Part shown: one piece after another, positions 10,250 through 20,422 of the stretch
Numbering within the stretch: position 1 is the first letter of the stretch
Layout of the letters: each line of letters begins with the position of its first letter
NCBI RefSeq assembly: GCF_024518675.1
Contig: NZ_JANIGL010000002.1
Span: 62,001 to 126,000 of the forward strand
DNA length: 64,000 bases
Origin: Pseudoalteromonas shioyasakiensis
GTDB lineage: Bacteria; Pseudomonadota; Gammaproteobacteria; Enterobacterales; Alteromonadaceae
Reading direction: 5' to 3'
Made by a program: the position numbers and the translations under genes
The notes under the pieces: generated by a model
Told to the model about the DNA's origin: nothing
The model's database searches: none
The model's input: only the letters and a program-made list of their open reading frames with translations

Positions 10250-10261
10250 TGAACCGGTGCA
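10250..10261. promoter_or_regulatory. LacI-type operator 3 (GH26 promoter, imperfect)
   Basis: TGAACCGGTGCA, one base from the perfect palindrome, 30 bases beyond operator 2. Three sites within 70 bases suggest tight or looping repression of the GH26-receptor operon. Confidence 0.7.
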
Positions 10262-10333
10262 TTAAAAGTTATAACAAATATTATCCAGTTGCAATCATTT
10301 ATTAACAAATAATTATAAAAATAAGCCTATTAT

Positions 10334-12175
10334 TTAATTATTTTCCGATATATATTCAATTTCTGTACGAACAATTTCTGAACTGTTTGCAAAAATGACT
10401 TTGATACGCCCAGTATCAAATGCTGATAAAGTATATTTTTTAGGTATTAAATAATCATAGTTTTTCTCTTTTGAACCAAAATCACTCACTTTTGCTTCAA
10501 CAGAGCGGTAGCTTAAAGAGTTATCAGCATATTCAAAGCTCAGTGCATTTTCTCGAGAACGCTCATAAGTGAACACTTCTATCTTTTTAATTGGTGCAGA
10601 AACATCGTACTTTATCCAAGAGCCTTTCTTACCTGACAAGCGACTAAATGCTTCTTTATAAGACCTGTAATCACCAGTTTGCAGCTCAATACCTTTGGAT
10701 TCATCCAATACAGCAAAGTTTCTCGCCTTATCCACTTGGGTTAAATACTTAATTTCGACGGGACCTACAATATTTGAAGGTTCAGAGTTTCCGGCCTGAT
10801 TCAGTGCAACAACTCGGTAATAATAACTTTTGCCAATCTCAGCTGTTGTATCACTGTATAAATCAAAGCCAGGAGTATCTAAATCCTCTACATTATATGC
10901 AATTGTTCTCCATGCACCTTTTCCTGACGGACTTCTTTGTATATTATATCCTGAAGCGCCAGCTGAGCCCTGCCAGCTAAACTTTGGAGATTCCTTAAAT
11001 GGTAGTAGCTTTGGCGCCTCAGGAACCACTATATTCGGAGTCTGTTTGCCCTGAATTTCAAATGCCTTCTCTCGGTAGAGCTTTAATAGATTTCTTTCAT
11101 CGTATATGTGCCCATCATCAAAACCAGGCCAGTGATAAGCTCTGTATAGCCCATAACCAACAGGTTCAGAATGCTGGTAGAAGCCACCTTCAGGATGATG
11201 ACGTCGAAGACTCCATAAAAAAGTCCCAGGTATAGCGGGCTCAGATATTACGTAGTCGAGTACCTTCTCAACACCTGTAGTACTTATAAAACCAAACTCA
11301 CCCAAAAAAACAGGCTTTTTACCACCAATCATCTCAACTGTTTTTTTAATATTTTTGAGCATTTTATCAGGGCTACCTTCATAATGATGAGTATTCACCA
11401 TGTCGATAGTTGGCTCATCAATTGAATATTGCTGCACCCATACATCTTCTTCTTCTAAGTGAATTGCATTAAAACCATCAATTAATAAGTGATTATCGTC
11501 AATACTCTTTATATACCTAGAAATTTCAATCGCCCACGATGCTGGGTTTTCTAACTCATTTCCAGTTTCCCAAGCCATGATGGTTGGATCATCTTTGTAT
11601 TTTATTCCGGTAATCGTGTTGGTTCGGTTAAGCACATAATTAACTGTCGCTTTAAAGTCTTCAATAAGTTGTCGGTCTGTCCAAAACTCTTCAGACTTTT
11701 TCCCTCTAAAATCAGCATAGTTAGGACGTCCTCCCATCCAAGGCCAATTATTTAATAATGGTACAACAAGTCGTACTTTATATTCCCCTGCTAAAGCTAT
11801 AGCCATATCCATAGCCTTAAATGCTTCTTCATTAAAAACACTAGGCGACTCAACAAACGTAATGGATTCGTCCGGAAAATTATTATTCCTAACAGGAATG
11901 GTGTACGAGCGAATAACTCTGCCCCCTAATTGATTCACTGTTTTAAATAAGTCATGTAATTCAAATTCTGAAGGTAGTGCATATGGATTTGCATTTTCAA
12001 ATGCCATTTCATCTTCAACATAATTTAATGTAGGAACATTAAAAGATAAAAATCTGAACTCTTCATCGCCATCCATAAGCTTTGTGCCATCAACAGTGAT
12101 AAAATTATCGAAACTTTTATCACTAGCAAATGCTGTAGAGCACATTAAAAAAATTAGTAAAAATATAGCTCTCAT
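10334..12175 (-). CDS. Exported GH5-type beta-mannanase/mannosidase (second copy)
   Basis: This 613-residue protein is the same length and layout as the enzyme at 2781-4616: signal peptide to about TAFAS, GH5 barrel with Glu207 in AWETGNEL and Glu293 in LGEFGF, a fibronectin-III-like domain (YRVVALNQAGNSEPSNIVGP) and a C-terminal beta domain. Loops differ at several substrate-side positions (for example HHYEGSPD against HHYERDAS), so the two copies may prefer different chain lengths or decorated chains. The start overlaps the stop of the upstream gene by 4 bases (ATGA), so translation is coupled. It is the last gene of the symporter-GH130-epimerase operon and ends about 70 bases before the operators of the neighbouring operon. 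Confidence 0.8.
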   Translation of the reverse strand: MRAIFLLIFLMCSTAFASDKSFDNFITVDGTKLMDGDEEFRFLSFNVPTLNYVEDEMAFENANPYALPSEFELHDLFKTVNQLGGRVIRSYTIPVRNNNFPDESITFVESPSVFNEEAFKAMDMAIALAGEYKVRLVVPLLNNWPWMGGRPNYADFRGKKSEEFWTDRQLIEDFKATVNYVLNRTNTITGIKYKDDPTIMAWETGNELENPASWAIEISRYIKSIDDNHLLIDGFNAIHLEEEDVWVQQYSIDEPTIDMVNTHHYEGSPDKMLKNIKKTVEMIGGKKPVFLGEFGFISTTGVEKVLDYVISEPAIPGTFLWSLRRHHPEGGFYQHSEPVGYGLYRAYHWPGFDDGHIYDERNLLKLYREKAFEIQGKQTPNIVVPEAPKLLPFKESPKFSWQGSAGASGYNIQRSPSGKGAWRTIAYNVEDLDTPGFDLYSDTTAEIGKSYYYRVVALNQAGNSEPSNIVGPVEIKYLTQVDKARNFAVLDESKGIELQTGDYRSYKEAFSRLSGKKGSWIKYDVSAPIKKIEVFTYERSRENALSFEYADNSLSYRSVEAKVSDFGSKEKNYDYLIPKKYTLSAFDTGRIKVIFANSSEIVRTEIEYISENN

Positions 12176-14868
12176 TGATTCACTCCTCGTAAATTCTCAT
12201 TTACTTTTTTGATGATTTTTAAGGTACTAACATCGGTTGCAAATACACTATTCAAACCTTGGGGCTCTTGTGCGGGATCGCCTAGGTAGTCATCCCCTTC
12301 TTGCCAAATATAATTGTTCTTGGAATTAGCAACGCCATAGCCGGCATAAGCCCAAAAGTTAAACCCCGCAAGCTCACCATCATGATTACGACTATGAGTT
12401 ATGTTTTTAAACATCGCCTTGTAAAACTTATCGCGGTAATCAGTGTGAGATTTAGGTGAATTACTTTCCTTATTACGCGGGAAGCCAAACTCAGACATAA
12501 CGATTGGCTTTTTCATAGATTGGGCAATTTCAATATGTTGGCTCATATATTGGTTTGCTTCATCTATTGCTGTTTCTAATGACTCAGCTTCATTATTAAC
12601 ATCGTACCAAGACCAATTTTTTGGCCACATATGCATAGTTAAGTAATCTATATGCTTATTGGTATGGTTTTCTCTAAACAGCTCTAGACTACCCATACTC
12701 CCAGCAGCGCCCTCATTACCGGTACTTATTAACTGATTTGGTGCCAAAACATTGATAAGGTTGACCGATTCATTAACCCACTGCCTGAATGGTATTTTGG
12801 ACTTTTCTGAAAATACACGAGGTTCATTAGCAAGCTGCCAACTCATTATGGTTGGATCATTTTTATAAAGCACACCTGTAATACTATTTGTGCGCTCAAG
12901 TAAAAATTTAACGTGTTTATAGTAGCTTGCCTTACATGGCTCACAGCTATAAAACTGTTCTGTGTAATCCATATATTCTTGCCAAGACACTCCCTCTTCA
13001 AATGGATTAGGCACATCTCCATACCCCATCCATTGTAAGTACTGTGACATCCCCCCAGACCAGATCCAATTATTATTTAGATATAAAACCGCTTCCATGT
13101 CTCGCTTTGACATTTCGGCAAGTAAATAATCTAACCCAATTAATAAATTCTCATTATATTCATTAGGTTTAATTTGTAATGCTGGTTTTACTGAGGAGTC
13201 TGTTATCCCGCCATCTGCTCCAGCTAGTATTCGTAAGTTTTTAATTCCATTACTAGCTAAATTATCGAGTTCCTTAATAAGCCTTTTCCTATCCCCATCG
13301 GGAGCGGCTAAAAGAGGGCCGTACCAATAGTTTGTACCTACATAGTAATAAGGCTTTCCATTTTTTATGAACTGGGAGCCTTCAACCTTGATAAAAGTAT
13401 TTTTGTTATTTGAATTTGTATTCACAACATTACTTGGCGCGGATTTCCCCGCCTCGTTCTCAGCAATTACCCTATAGCTTATTTCACCTGAGTATCCAGC
13501 TGGCCAAGTATCTTGAAACAATGTATCTTTTTGAGGATTAAACTTATTTTTACCGTCAGTTACTTCACTAGCAACTCGTTCCCAGTCTGCACTGTTTGAC
13601 AGTTTACGCTCTATTGAATAATGTTCACCAACTGGGGAACCTAGCCATGATAACTTTAGATCTTTGGTCACATTTCTTAATATAGGTGCTTGTGGAACAG
13701 GAAGAGTAGGAGCACTTTCTAGGCCATTCATTTTAGCCTGTGACTCTCTGACTAATTGAATCACTTTTTTCTCTTCATTAGCCTTGCCTGCATCAAAGCC
13801 TGGTAAATGGTAACTATAGTAACCACTATCGCCCTCTGCGTGCCAATAAAAGCCACCGTTATGTCTGCGCCCACGGAAACCCCAAATCATAGCGCCAGAT
13901 GCTTTAACTCCATTGTAAGAATAATTTACAACCGTCTCCATGATATCTCGAAGCCCCTCTATGGGCTGTAAACCAAATTCACCTACAATATAAGGTTTTT
14001 TCCCTGCGATTTTTTTTAAGTCATTTTTAACTGTTTGAGGTTTATTATTACCATTTACCGTATAAAAATGATTACTAATGATGTCTATATTCGGATCCTC
14101 CAAAGAAGAATCTAAAATTGACAAATAGTTACCATCTATAACCAATTGATTAGTGGCTAAAGACTTAATATACGCTGCAGTCTGTGAAACAAAGTCTGTT
14201 GTACTTTTTACTAGTTCATTACCTGTTTCCCATGCCATGATACTTTTTTCTTCATAATAGTATCGACCTGTAATCGTATTTTTTCGGGTAATCACCTGTT
14301 TAATAATACTTTTGTAAGCGGCATATGTTTTTGAATTAGTATTATAAAAGTCATCTTCCGTTTCTGCATAAAATGCGGCTAACTGCTTACGTCCCCCCCA
14401 CCACTCCCAGTGGTCAATGAATGGAATTATTAAGCGTAACCCTTCATTATCAGAATGTGCGATAAGTTGATCGAAGATTCGCATAGCTTTCTCATTAAGC
14501 CTTGGCATACCATCTTTTTCTTCGGGAGGTAATATATGTGTCTCCCTCGCACATTTTTCATCATCTTTTTGCGCAACTGAAAAGACGTATGTGCGAGTAA
14601 CATTTAGACCTGATTTAACAAAAGATTGTACCCAATTTTTTTGTTCATCTGACGTTGGCCATTTAAAATATTGCCCCCAACTTCGACTATCATTCTTGCA
14701 AACCCCTAATGCATCATCCTCAATTCGATGTAACTCTGGAGCATTTAAACTTGCGAAACGAAAAGGCGTATTACCATCGTATAACTCACTACCTGTTCTT
14801 GTAATATAATTATCAAAAGCCAATGTAGGGGTAGCGATAATTGCCGTAAGAAGTGTCAATAAGCGCAT
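12172..14868 (-). CDS. Two-headed GH5 enzyme (two catalytic barrels in one chain)
   Basis: The 898-residue product has a signal peptide (to about TLAFD) and two separate GH5 barrels. The first (about 18-380) resembles the two single-barrel enzymes of the locus, with Glu218 in AWETGNEL and Glu297 in VGEFGL. A fibronectin-III-like linker (about 390-485) follows. The second barrel (about 492-895) resembles classic GH5_7 mannanases, with Glu682 in SWQLANEPR and Glu793 in MSEFGFP. Both acid/base and nucleophile residues are present in each barrel, so both should be active. Four cysteines (57, 106, 642, 645) are visible. The start codon overlaps the stop of the epimerase gene (TAATG). Dual endo plus exo action is an inference. 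Confidence 0.8.
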   Translation of the reverse strand: MRLLTLLTAIIATPTLAFDNYITRTGSELYDGNTPFRFASLNAPELHRIEDDALGVCKNDSRSWGQYFKWPTSDEQKNWVQSFVKSGLNVTRTYVFSVAQKDDEKCARETHILPPEEKDGMPRLNEKAMRIFDQLIAHSDNEGLRLIIPFIDHWEWWGGRKQLAAFYAETEDDFYNTNSKTYAAYKSIIKQVITRKNTITGRYYYEEKSIMAWETGNELVKSTTDFVSQTAAYIKSLATNQLVIDGNYLSILDSSLEDPNIDIISNHFYTVNGNNKPQTVKNDLKKIAGKKPYIVGEFGLQPIEGLRDIMETVVNYSYNGVKASGAMIWGFRGRRHNGGFYWHAEGDSGYYSYHLPGFDAGKANEEKKVIQLVRESQAKMNGLESAPTLPVPQAPILRNVTKDLKLSWLGSPVGEHYSIERKLSNSADWERVASEVTDGKNKFNPQKDTLFQDTWPAGYSGEISYRVIAENEAGKSAPSNVVNTNSNNKNTFIKVEGSQFIKNGKPYYYVGTNYWYGPLLAAPDGDRKRLIKELDNLASNGIKNLRILAGADGGITDSSVKPALQIKPNEYNENLLIGLDYLLAEMSKRDMEAVLYLNNNWIWSGGMSQYLQWMGYGDVPNPFEEGVSWQEYMDYTEQFYSCEPCKASYYKHVKFLLERTNSITGVLYKNDPTIMSWQLANEPRVFSEKSKIPFRQWVNESVNLINVLAPNQLISTGNEGAAGSMGSLELFRENHTNKHIDYLTMHMWPKNWSWYDVNNEAESLETAIDEANQYMSQHIEIAQSMKKPIVMSEFGFPRNKESNSPKSHTDYRDKFYKAMFKNITHSRNHDGELAGFNFWAYAGYGVANSKNNYIWQEGDDYLGDPAQEPQGLNSVFATDVSTLKIIKKVNENLRGVNQ

Positions 14869-16073
14869 TATTTATCTCCTTCATCTAATTCGGTGAACAA
14901 TCGAGATAACTCCATCATCGCTCTACCATTATGATAAGGGGCTTTCCAAAAACCGACTTTATAGCGTTGCTGAACAAAATTGAGATCATTCTTAGATACC
15001 CAATGCCATTCTCCGCACTCTTTATCTAAATGATATTTATCTATGTAATCCCATATCCGGATACATGCATCATAATACTTTTGATCTTTTGTGAGTGTGT
15101 AAGCATTTAAAAAGCCTACTAGCGCTTCAGCCTGCACCCACCAATCACTATGTTCCAACCTTGTTTCAGTTGAAAAAACAAACTCATCGCAAACTTGCCC
15201 TTTATTACCGATAGCTTCAGATAGACATGAAGAGGCAAGCTTAATAACTATTGGGTAAATCTTTGCGTTAATTCTTTGATTATCCAACACTTCAATAGCT
15301 TCATTTAATAACCAGCTAGCCTCAATATCATGACCATAGGAAAATGCTTCTGATAAGTCATTCCACTCCATATCGAAAAATAATTTTTGATGCCCTCTGT
15401 CAGCATCAACAATATTGTCTGCGAAAGTATCAAGTACACCTGTTAAAGCTTGCTTGGTCACTGCATCTTTTTTTATTTGATAGAAAGCAGTATAGGCTTC
15501 AAGCACATGTAAGTGGGTATTCATCGATTTTGGCGAATTTAAATCTTTTTCACTTAGTCTAAAATCTTCGATTAAGTCCCAGTGTTGAGTCATGGCTTCA
15601 ATATAACCACCGTGCTTTTTATCTAATGCATGAGTCTCAACAAGCTGAAAATATTGCTCAGCCTTACTTAAAGCTAATTTTGAGCCAGTTAACTCGAAAT
15701 AAGCAGAAAACGCATAAATACAAAAACACTGTGCATATGTTTGTTTTTTAGGGTTGAGAACGTTACCTTGGTAATCAAGCTCCCAAACAGCTCCTCCGAA
15801 TTCAGAGTCATCAAAAAAATTAATAATGTAATTGAAGGCTCGCTTTGCAGCGTCTATGTGAGTGTCTTTTTGAGTATTTAAAGCCAATTTACTGAAAAAC
15901 CAAAGGATACGACTATTTAAAACGATCCCTTTGCTTGCCTGATGTACTTGATTGCCTTTGTCATCTATTTCACCAATAAAACCACCATTGGTTTTGTCTA
16001 TAGAATTATCGATCCACCATGAAGCAATGTTTTCAAGCTCTTGTGAAATGCTAGAGTGATTAAATTTAGTCAT
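14868..16073 (-). CDS. Mannobiose 2-epimerase (cellobiose 2-epimerase family)
   Basis: This 401-residue AGE-family protein has no signal peptide and is cytoplasmic. It opens with the family text WWIDNSIDKTNGGFIGEID and carries the histidine motifs of cellobiose-type 2-epimerases: YGHDIEASWLL, HSDWWVQAEAL and APYHNGRAMMEL. These enzymes turn the reducing-end sugar of a beta-1,4-disaccharide into its 2-epimer. Beside a GH130 phosphorylase the expected reaction is beta-1,4-mannobiose to mannosyl-glucose. It lies 17 bases after the GH130 gene and overlaps the next gene by one base. A role on cellobiose is possible from sequence alone but unlikely from context. Confidence 0.85.
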   Translation of the reverse strand: MTKFNHSSISQELENIASWWIDNSIDKTNGGFIGEIDDKGNQVHQASKGIVLNSRILWFFSKLALNTQKDTHIDAAKRAFNYIINFFDDSEFGGAVWELDYQGNVLNPKKQTYAQCFCIYAFSAYFELTGSKLALSKAEQYFQLVETHALDKKHGGYIEAMTQHWDLIEDFRLSEKDLNSPKSMNTHLHVLEAYTAFYQIKKDAVTKQALTGVLDTFADNIVDADRGHQKLFFDMEWNDLSEAFSYGHDIEASWLLNEAIEVLDNQRINAKIYPIVIKLASSCLSEAIGNKGQVCDEFVFSTETRLEHSDWWVQAEALVGFLNAYTLTKDQKYYDACIRIWDYIDKYHLDKECGEWHWVSKNDLNFVQQRYKVGFWKAPYHNGRAMMELSRLFTELDEGDK

Positions 16074-16090
16074 ATCCTTTAATCCTCACA

Positions 16091-17278
16091 CTAAAGAGCT
16101 AAATTGCTATCAATTAACTTATTAATTGATTCAACTGATGTTGCTGATCGCAGCCAATCTTTTGGAGAGTTAAGGCAATGGTCGACTAGTTTATCAATTG
16201 TGCTGGTTGCAACATGCATACGAGTATCTGATGACGCATAATAGATAAATAAATCACCATTACTATCAGCAATCCAACCATTACTAAATACCACGTTAGA
16301 TACATCCCCGACGCGCTCTTCACCTTCAGGTGCGATTAAGTGACCCGCAGGCTTGTGGGTAATAATCCAAGGCTTTTCTAGATCTGTTAAGAATGTGTAC
16401 AACACATAGCGTAAACCTGCTGCTGTGTTGCGGACACCATGCGCTAAATGCAACCAGCCTTGAGGCGTCTTAATCGGCGCAGGACCTTGCCCGTTCTTCA
16501 CTTCGGTTATTGTGTGGTAGACTTTTTCATCAATAATAACTTCTTCATGAATTATTGCTTTCTCCATTGAGTCACATAACCCAAAGCCAATACCTCCGCC
16601 TCCTCCAACACTTATAAAACCATCTTGAGGCCTTGTGTAAAGTCCATATCTACCATCAATAAACTCAGGATGCAGTACTACATTACGTTGTTGACCTGAA
16701 AATGTAACTAAGTCGGGCAGACGCTCCCAATTAACTAAATCTTTTGTTCTTGCAATACCACACTGTGCTTCTGCAGCACTAGTATCTTTAAGGTTCGACT
16801 TATCTTTTCTCTCAGTACAAAATAAACCATAAATATAACCATCTTCATGCTTTACTAAGCGCATATCATAGATGTTCGTATCTGGGATTTTTGTTTCAGG
16901 CATCGTAATTGGACGTTCCCAAAATTCGAAGTTATCAACTCCATTATCGCTTTGAGCAACTGCGAAATAAGACTTTCTATCAATGCCTTCTACCCGAACA
17001 ACAATTGTATATTTACCATTAAACTTTATTGCTCCCGAATTAAGTGCAGCATTAACTCCTATCCGTTCCATTAAAAATGGATTTGTTTTGTGATTAAAGT
17101 CATAACGCCAATTTAATGGAGTATGCTCATTGGTCACTATAGGATTGCACCAGCGAGTATAAATACCATTACTTTTATGTACTTCTGAATTTTTTTTAGT
17201 AATTAATGCTTTGTGCTCTGACTGTAACTTTGTAAGCTTTGCTTCAAATTCTGTGATTGTTAATTTACTCATCATCAT
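16091..17278 (-). CDS. GH130 mannosyl-glucose phosphorylase
   Basis: The 395-residue cytoplasmic protein belongs to GH130 and fits subfamily 1 (4-O-beta-mannosyl-glucose phosphorylase) in length and wording. NIYDMRLVKHEDGYIYGLFCTERKD contains the conserved catalytic Asp in YDMR, and HGVRNTAAGLRYVLY and phosphate-side basic residues are also present. Reaction: mannosyl-glucose plus phosphate gives mannose-1-phosphate and glucose. The gene begins with three ATGs in a row; the third sits best behind an AAGAGA ribosome site. It follows the symporter by 23 bases and precedes the epimerase by 17, which together define the mannobiose phosphorolysis route. Confidence 0.88.
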   Translation of the reverse strand: MMMSKLTITEFEAKLTKLQSEHKALITKKNSEVHKSNGIYTRWCNPIVTNEHTPLNWRYDFNHKTNPFLMERIGVNAALNSGAIKFNGKYTIVVRVEGIDRKSYFAVAQSDNGVDNFEFWERPITMPETKIPDTNIYDMRLVKHEDGYIYGLFCTERKDKSNLKDTSAAEAQCGIARTKDLVNWERLPDLVTFSGQQRNVVLHPEFIDGRYGLYTRPQDGFISVGGGGGIGFGLCDSMEKAIIHEEVIIDEKVYHTITEVKNGQGPAPIKTPQGWLHLAHGVRNTAAGLRYVLYTFLTDLEKPWIITHKPAGHLIAPEGEERVGDVSNVVFSNGWIADSNGDLFIYYASSDTRMHVATSTIDKLVDHCLNSPKDWLRSATSVESINKLIDSNLAL

Positions 17279-17301
17279 TCTCTTAATATTTATCGATTTA
17301 C

Positions 17302-19146
17302 TTATTTATAAATTTTTTCGTTTGCTATTTGCGCATGCTCTGGGTAATCAACCAATTTATCCCACCAATTAAACTTGAGAATCAGTGAGGTAATAGCAGC
17401 AACAGTTAACGCAATAGTGAATGGAACCCAATGTTTGATAACCATAAAGATAGGAGCAGCAGTGAGTGATGTGTGCCAAATAATACCCAGTACCACATTT
17501 AATGCGTCACGCTTAAAGTCTTGGTTAGGTAAAACAGATGAATTATCTTTGTGAATTTCTTCTAAAACAGGTTTCCAAAAACCCCAAGGACGTGTTTTTA
17601 GGTAAAACGCTTTAAGAATTTCCATATCATCTGGCTTAGTCTTTAAGCTCACAACAACACATGCCAACAAACAAAAAGCAAACATAAATGGAAAGGCATA
17701 TAATGGAGATACAGTCGTAAACATCATAGGAATTGCCGCAAGAATACCAACAGCCATACCTGCAAAATAACCCATTCCGTTAAAGCGCCACCAATACCAC
17801 TTAAGAACATTAGACGCTGTATAACCACCATATAGAGCTGATACAAGCCACAATACAATGTCATTTAATGAAGGAACAAATAAGCCAATCGCTGTACCTA
17901 AAACAACAAACAGAATTGAGACAAAATAACTTAATTTCAGCGAGGTTGATTCAGATGCTTCAGGGTTTATGTAGCGACGATAAATATCATTCACTACATA
18001 TGCGGGAGCAGCATTTGTCGTTGCAGCAAAAGTAGACATAAATGTTGCAAGTAAGCCTGCAATCATTAATCCAAGTAAACCGGCTGGCACATAGTTAGCT
18101 AATGCAAAAGGTAGTATTTTTTCAAAATCAACGGCTTCTCCCATGCCATTTAAATCATCCATATAAAATACTAATGCTAAGACTGTTAGACCAGCTATCA
18201 TCATGTAACGTGGAAATAACAGAACAACATTAACAAGCCAGCTCATTTTAGCTGCATCTGTCGGAGTTTTCGCCGAAAGAACACGTTGCATGTCAAAATT
18301 AGGAGCAGGCCCAGCTAGGCTTTGTAAAATCCCTTTGAATAAGACTAACATGATAAAAACTGAAAACATCGACCAGCCATCATCGATTATTTTTTGGTTG
18401 GCGCTGTCTAAAATACCAGACCAATCAATATCTAAGTGCCATCCAAAGCCAATTTCAGCCCAGCCATCAGGCGTCACTTTTGCTAGCATTTCAGCTGAAA
18501 CTTGATTCATCGCAATAACACCAATTGCAACGCATACAATCGTCATCAATATAAACTGCAAAACTTCAGTAAACACCACACTAGTCATTCCCCCTTTGAC
18601 AACATAAGCAGTTGTAAAAGCGGTTAATATTAATCCATAAAGTACTTCGTTTGTATGAGGATCTACTGACAGCTGCCAAGGTAAAAATGCAACAGCAAAT
18701 TTACCTATGCCGATAAAACTATAAGCTAGGAAGCCAAGAACACTTAGCAAAGCAAAACCAACAACGATTAAGTGACTTAACTTCGCACCTTGGTTATCAC
18801 CAAATCTAAAGCGAATCCATTCAGCTCCAGTCATAACTCCAGACCGCCTAAGCCAAATTGAAAGAAAAACCATTAAAAATATTTGATTAAATGCAGGCCA
18901 TAGCCAAGGAATAAAAATACTTTTAGCTCCGTAAATGAACAATAAATATACCATCCACATAGTTCCGCTAATATCAAACATACCTGAAGCATTTGAAAGC
19001 CCCAAATACTGCCATTTGAGACTATTTCCACCTAAGAAATAGCCTTGCGTGCTTTTTTTTGCTCGGCTTGAAATCCAAAGACCTAGCAGGACAATCCCTA
19101 CTAAATAACTAAGAATAATTACCAAGTCTAATGTTGTCATGATCAT
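17302..19146 (-). CDS. Sodium:solute symporter (SSS family), likely mannobiose/mannoside uptake
   Basis: The 614-residue inner-membrane protein has about 14 hydrophobic segments and SSS-family text such as GYFLGGNSLKWQYLGLSNASGMFDISG near the start, and TFMSTFAATTNAAPAYVVNDIYRRY at the sodium-site helix. The C-terminal extension is longer than in typical sugar symporters of about 500-550 residues. It is the first gene of the operon with the GH130 phosphorylase and epimerase, with a LacI operator 84 bases upstream. Substrate assignment to mannobiose or short manno-oligosaccharides is from context only. Confidence 0.82.
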   Translation of the reverse strand: MIMTTLDLVIILSYLVGIVLLGLWISSRAKKSTQGYFLGGNSLKWQYLGLSNASGMFDISGTMWMVYLLFIYGAKSIFIPWLWPAFNQIFLMVFLSIWLRRSGVMTGAEWIRFRFGDNQGAKLSHLIVVGFALLSVLGFLAYSFIGIGKFAVAFLPWQLSVDPHTNEVLYGLILTAFTTAYVVKGGMTSVVFTEVLQFILMTIVCVAIGVIAMNQVSAEMLAKVTPDGWAEIGFGWHLDIDWSGILDSANQKIIDDGWSMFSVFIMLVLFKGILQSLAGPAPNFDMQRVLSAKTPTDAAKMSWLVNVVLLFPRYMMIAGLTVLALVFYMDDLNGMGEAVDFEKILPFALANYVPAGLLGLMIAGLLATFMSTFAATTNAAPAYVVNDIYRRYINPEASESTSLKLSYFVSILFVVLGTAIGLFVPSLNDIVLWLVSALYGGYTASNVLKWYWWRFNGMGYFAGMAVGILAAIPMMFTTVSPLYAFPFMFAFCLLACVVVSLKTKPDDMEILKAFYLKTRPWGFWKPVLEEIHKDNSSVLPNQDFKRDALNVVLGIIWHTSLTAAPIFMVIKHWVPFTIALTVAAITSLILKFNWWDKLVDYPEHAQIANEKIYK

Positions 19147-19229
19147 TTATATACAACCTAACTTTGCGAATTTTTACCACGTGATTGTGGATAATTTATT
19201 TTTTTGTGTTAATCTAACAATGAACCAAA

Positions 19230-19241
19230 TGAACCGGTTCA
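19230..19241. promoter_or_regulatory. LacI-type operator 4 (symporter/lacI divergent promoter)
   Basis: Perfect TGAACCGGTTCA in the 211-base gap between the symporter gene (minus strand) and the LacI gene (plus strand). It can control both, so the regulator probably represses itself. A partial half-site TGAACC lies 10 bases to its left. Confidence 0.85.
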
Positions 19242-19357
19242 TATTTTACAAGATAACGTTAAACAATAAAGATTGCCAGTGATATCTTAAAATTTCTGTG
19301 AATATTACTCTAACTGTTTTATTATCAGTTGATTAATATTTTATTTGGGGAAAACCT

Positions 19358-20350
19358 ATGGCTACAATTAGAGATGTTTCAAGAGAATCTGGGCTTAGCA
19401 CCGGTACTATTTCTAAGGCTTTGAGTACGCCAGATAAGGTCTCACCAAAAAATTTAGCACGTGTTAATGCTGCAATAAAAAAGCTTAACTATAAGCCGAA
19501 TATGTTATCTCAAAAATTCAGGAAGAAAACTTCAAATACAATTGTCGTATTAGTCCCAGATATTGCAAATTTATTTTTTGCTAAAGTGATTTCGGGAATT
19601 GAAACTGTAGCACAAAAAGAAGGATTTAGTGTTTTACTAGGCGATACAAAAGATACTATTGAAAGGGAAAAAGAGTTTGTATCCATGGTAGAAACAAAAC
19701 TAGCGGACGGTATCATCAACTTACGGCCTTATAAGGCTGGTGATGCACTTTTACCGAAAGAAGGTATTGTTTCAGTTAACGCTAGTAGTTGCGAAAACAC
19801 ACCTGGGCCATCAGTACGAATAGACAATGTTCAAGCAGCAGAAAAAGTAGTAGATTACCTAATCAACCTAGGTCATAAACGAATTGGTGTGATCAGTGGC
19901 CTGATTGATAACCCACATACTATAGATCGATTGAGTGGTTACAAACAAGCACTTGAAAAAGCGGGCATTGTATTTGACCCTAACCTTGTAATAGAAGGGG
20001 ATTTTAACTACTGGTCAGGTCTTAATGCTGCAGAAAGCTTTACGCGTATGGAAAATGTCCCTACGGCCATATTTTCTATGAATGATCAAATGGCAATCGC
20101 TGCAATAAAAGGGTTTAGCAATAATGGGTTCAAGGTACCAGATGATATATCAGTTACAGGATTCGATGATATGAATGTATCTCGTTATTGTACTCCAACA
20201 CTAACGACTGTAGCACAGCCTGCTGAAAAAATAGGTGAGAAATCAGCTGAACTACTTTTCGAACTACTCTCAAATACTACACCTAAAATTACTGAACATA
20301 TATTACCTTATGAATTTGTAATTCGTGAAAGTACTAGACCTCCAAAGTAA
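19358..20350 (+). CDS. LacI-family transcriptional regulator of the mannan locus
   Basis: The 330-residue protein has the LacI helix-turn-helix at the N-terminus (ATIRDVSRESGLSTGTISKAL, then VSPKNLARV and the hinge region LNYKPN) and the periplasmic-binding-like effector domain (ISGIETVAQKEGF, FSMNDQMAIAAIKG, PDDISVTGFDDMNVS). The ATG has a GGGGAAAA ribosome site. It sits among the genes it should control, with the palindrome TGAACCGGTTCA on both sides. By analogy with the family it is a repressor released by a pathway sugar; the inducer (mannose, mannobiose or mannosyl-glucose) is unknown. Confidence 0.9.
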   Translation: MATIRDVSRESGLSTGTISKALSTPDKVSPKNLARVNAAIKKLNYKPNMLSQKFRKKTSNTIVVLVPDIANLFFAKVISGIETVAQKEGFSVLLGDTKDTIEREKEFVSMVETKLADGIINLRPYKAGDALLPKEGIVSVNASSCENTPGPSVRIDNVQAAEKVVDYLINLGHKRIGVISGLIDNPHTIDRLSGYKQALEKAGIVFDPNLVIEGDFNYWSGLNAAESFTRMENVPTAIFSMNDQMAIAAIKGFSNNGFKVPDDISVTGFDDMNVSRYCTPTLTTVAQPAEKIGEKSAELLFELLSNTTPKITEHILPYEFVIRESTRPPK

Positions 20351-20368
20351 AAAAAAATTACAAAAAAA

Positions 20369-20380
20369 TGAACCGGTTCA
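20369..20380. promoter_or_regulatory. LacI-type operator 5 (mannose isomerase-sulfatase operon)
   Basis: Perfect TGAACCGGTTCA between the LacI gene and the AGE-family gene, 42 bases before its ATG. It should control the plus-strand operon from 20423 to 25284. Confidence 0.85.
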
Positions 20381-20422
20381 CAGTGAGTTTAATTATTTAT
20401 AAAACAATTAAGGTATAAAATA

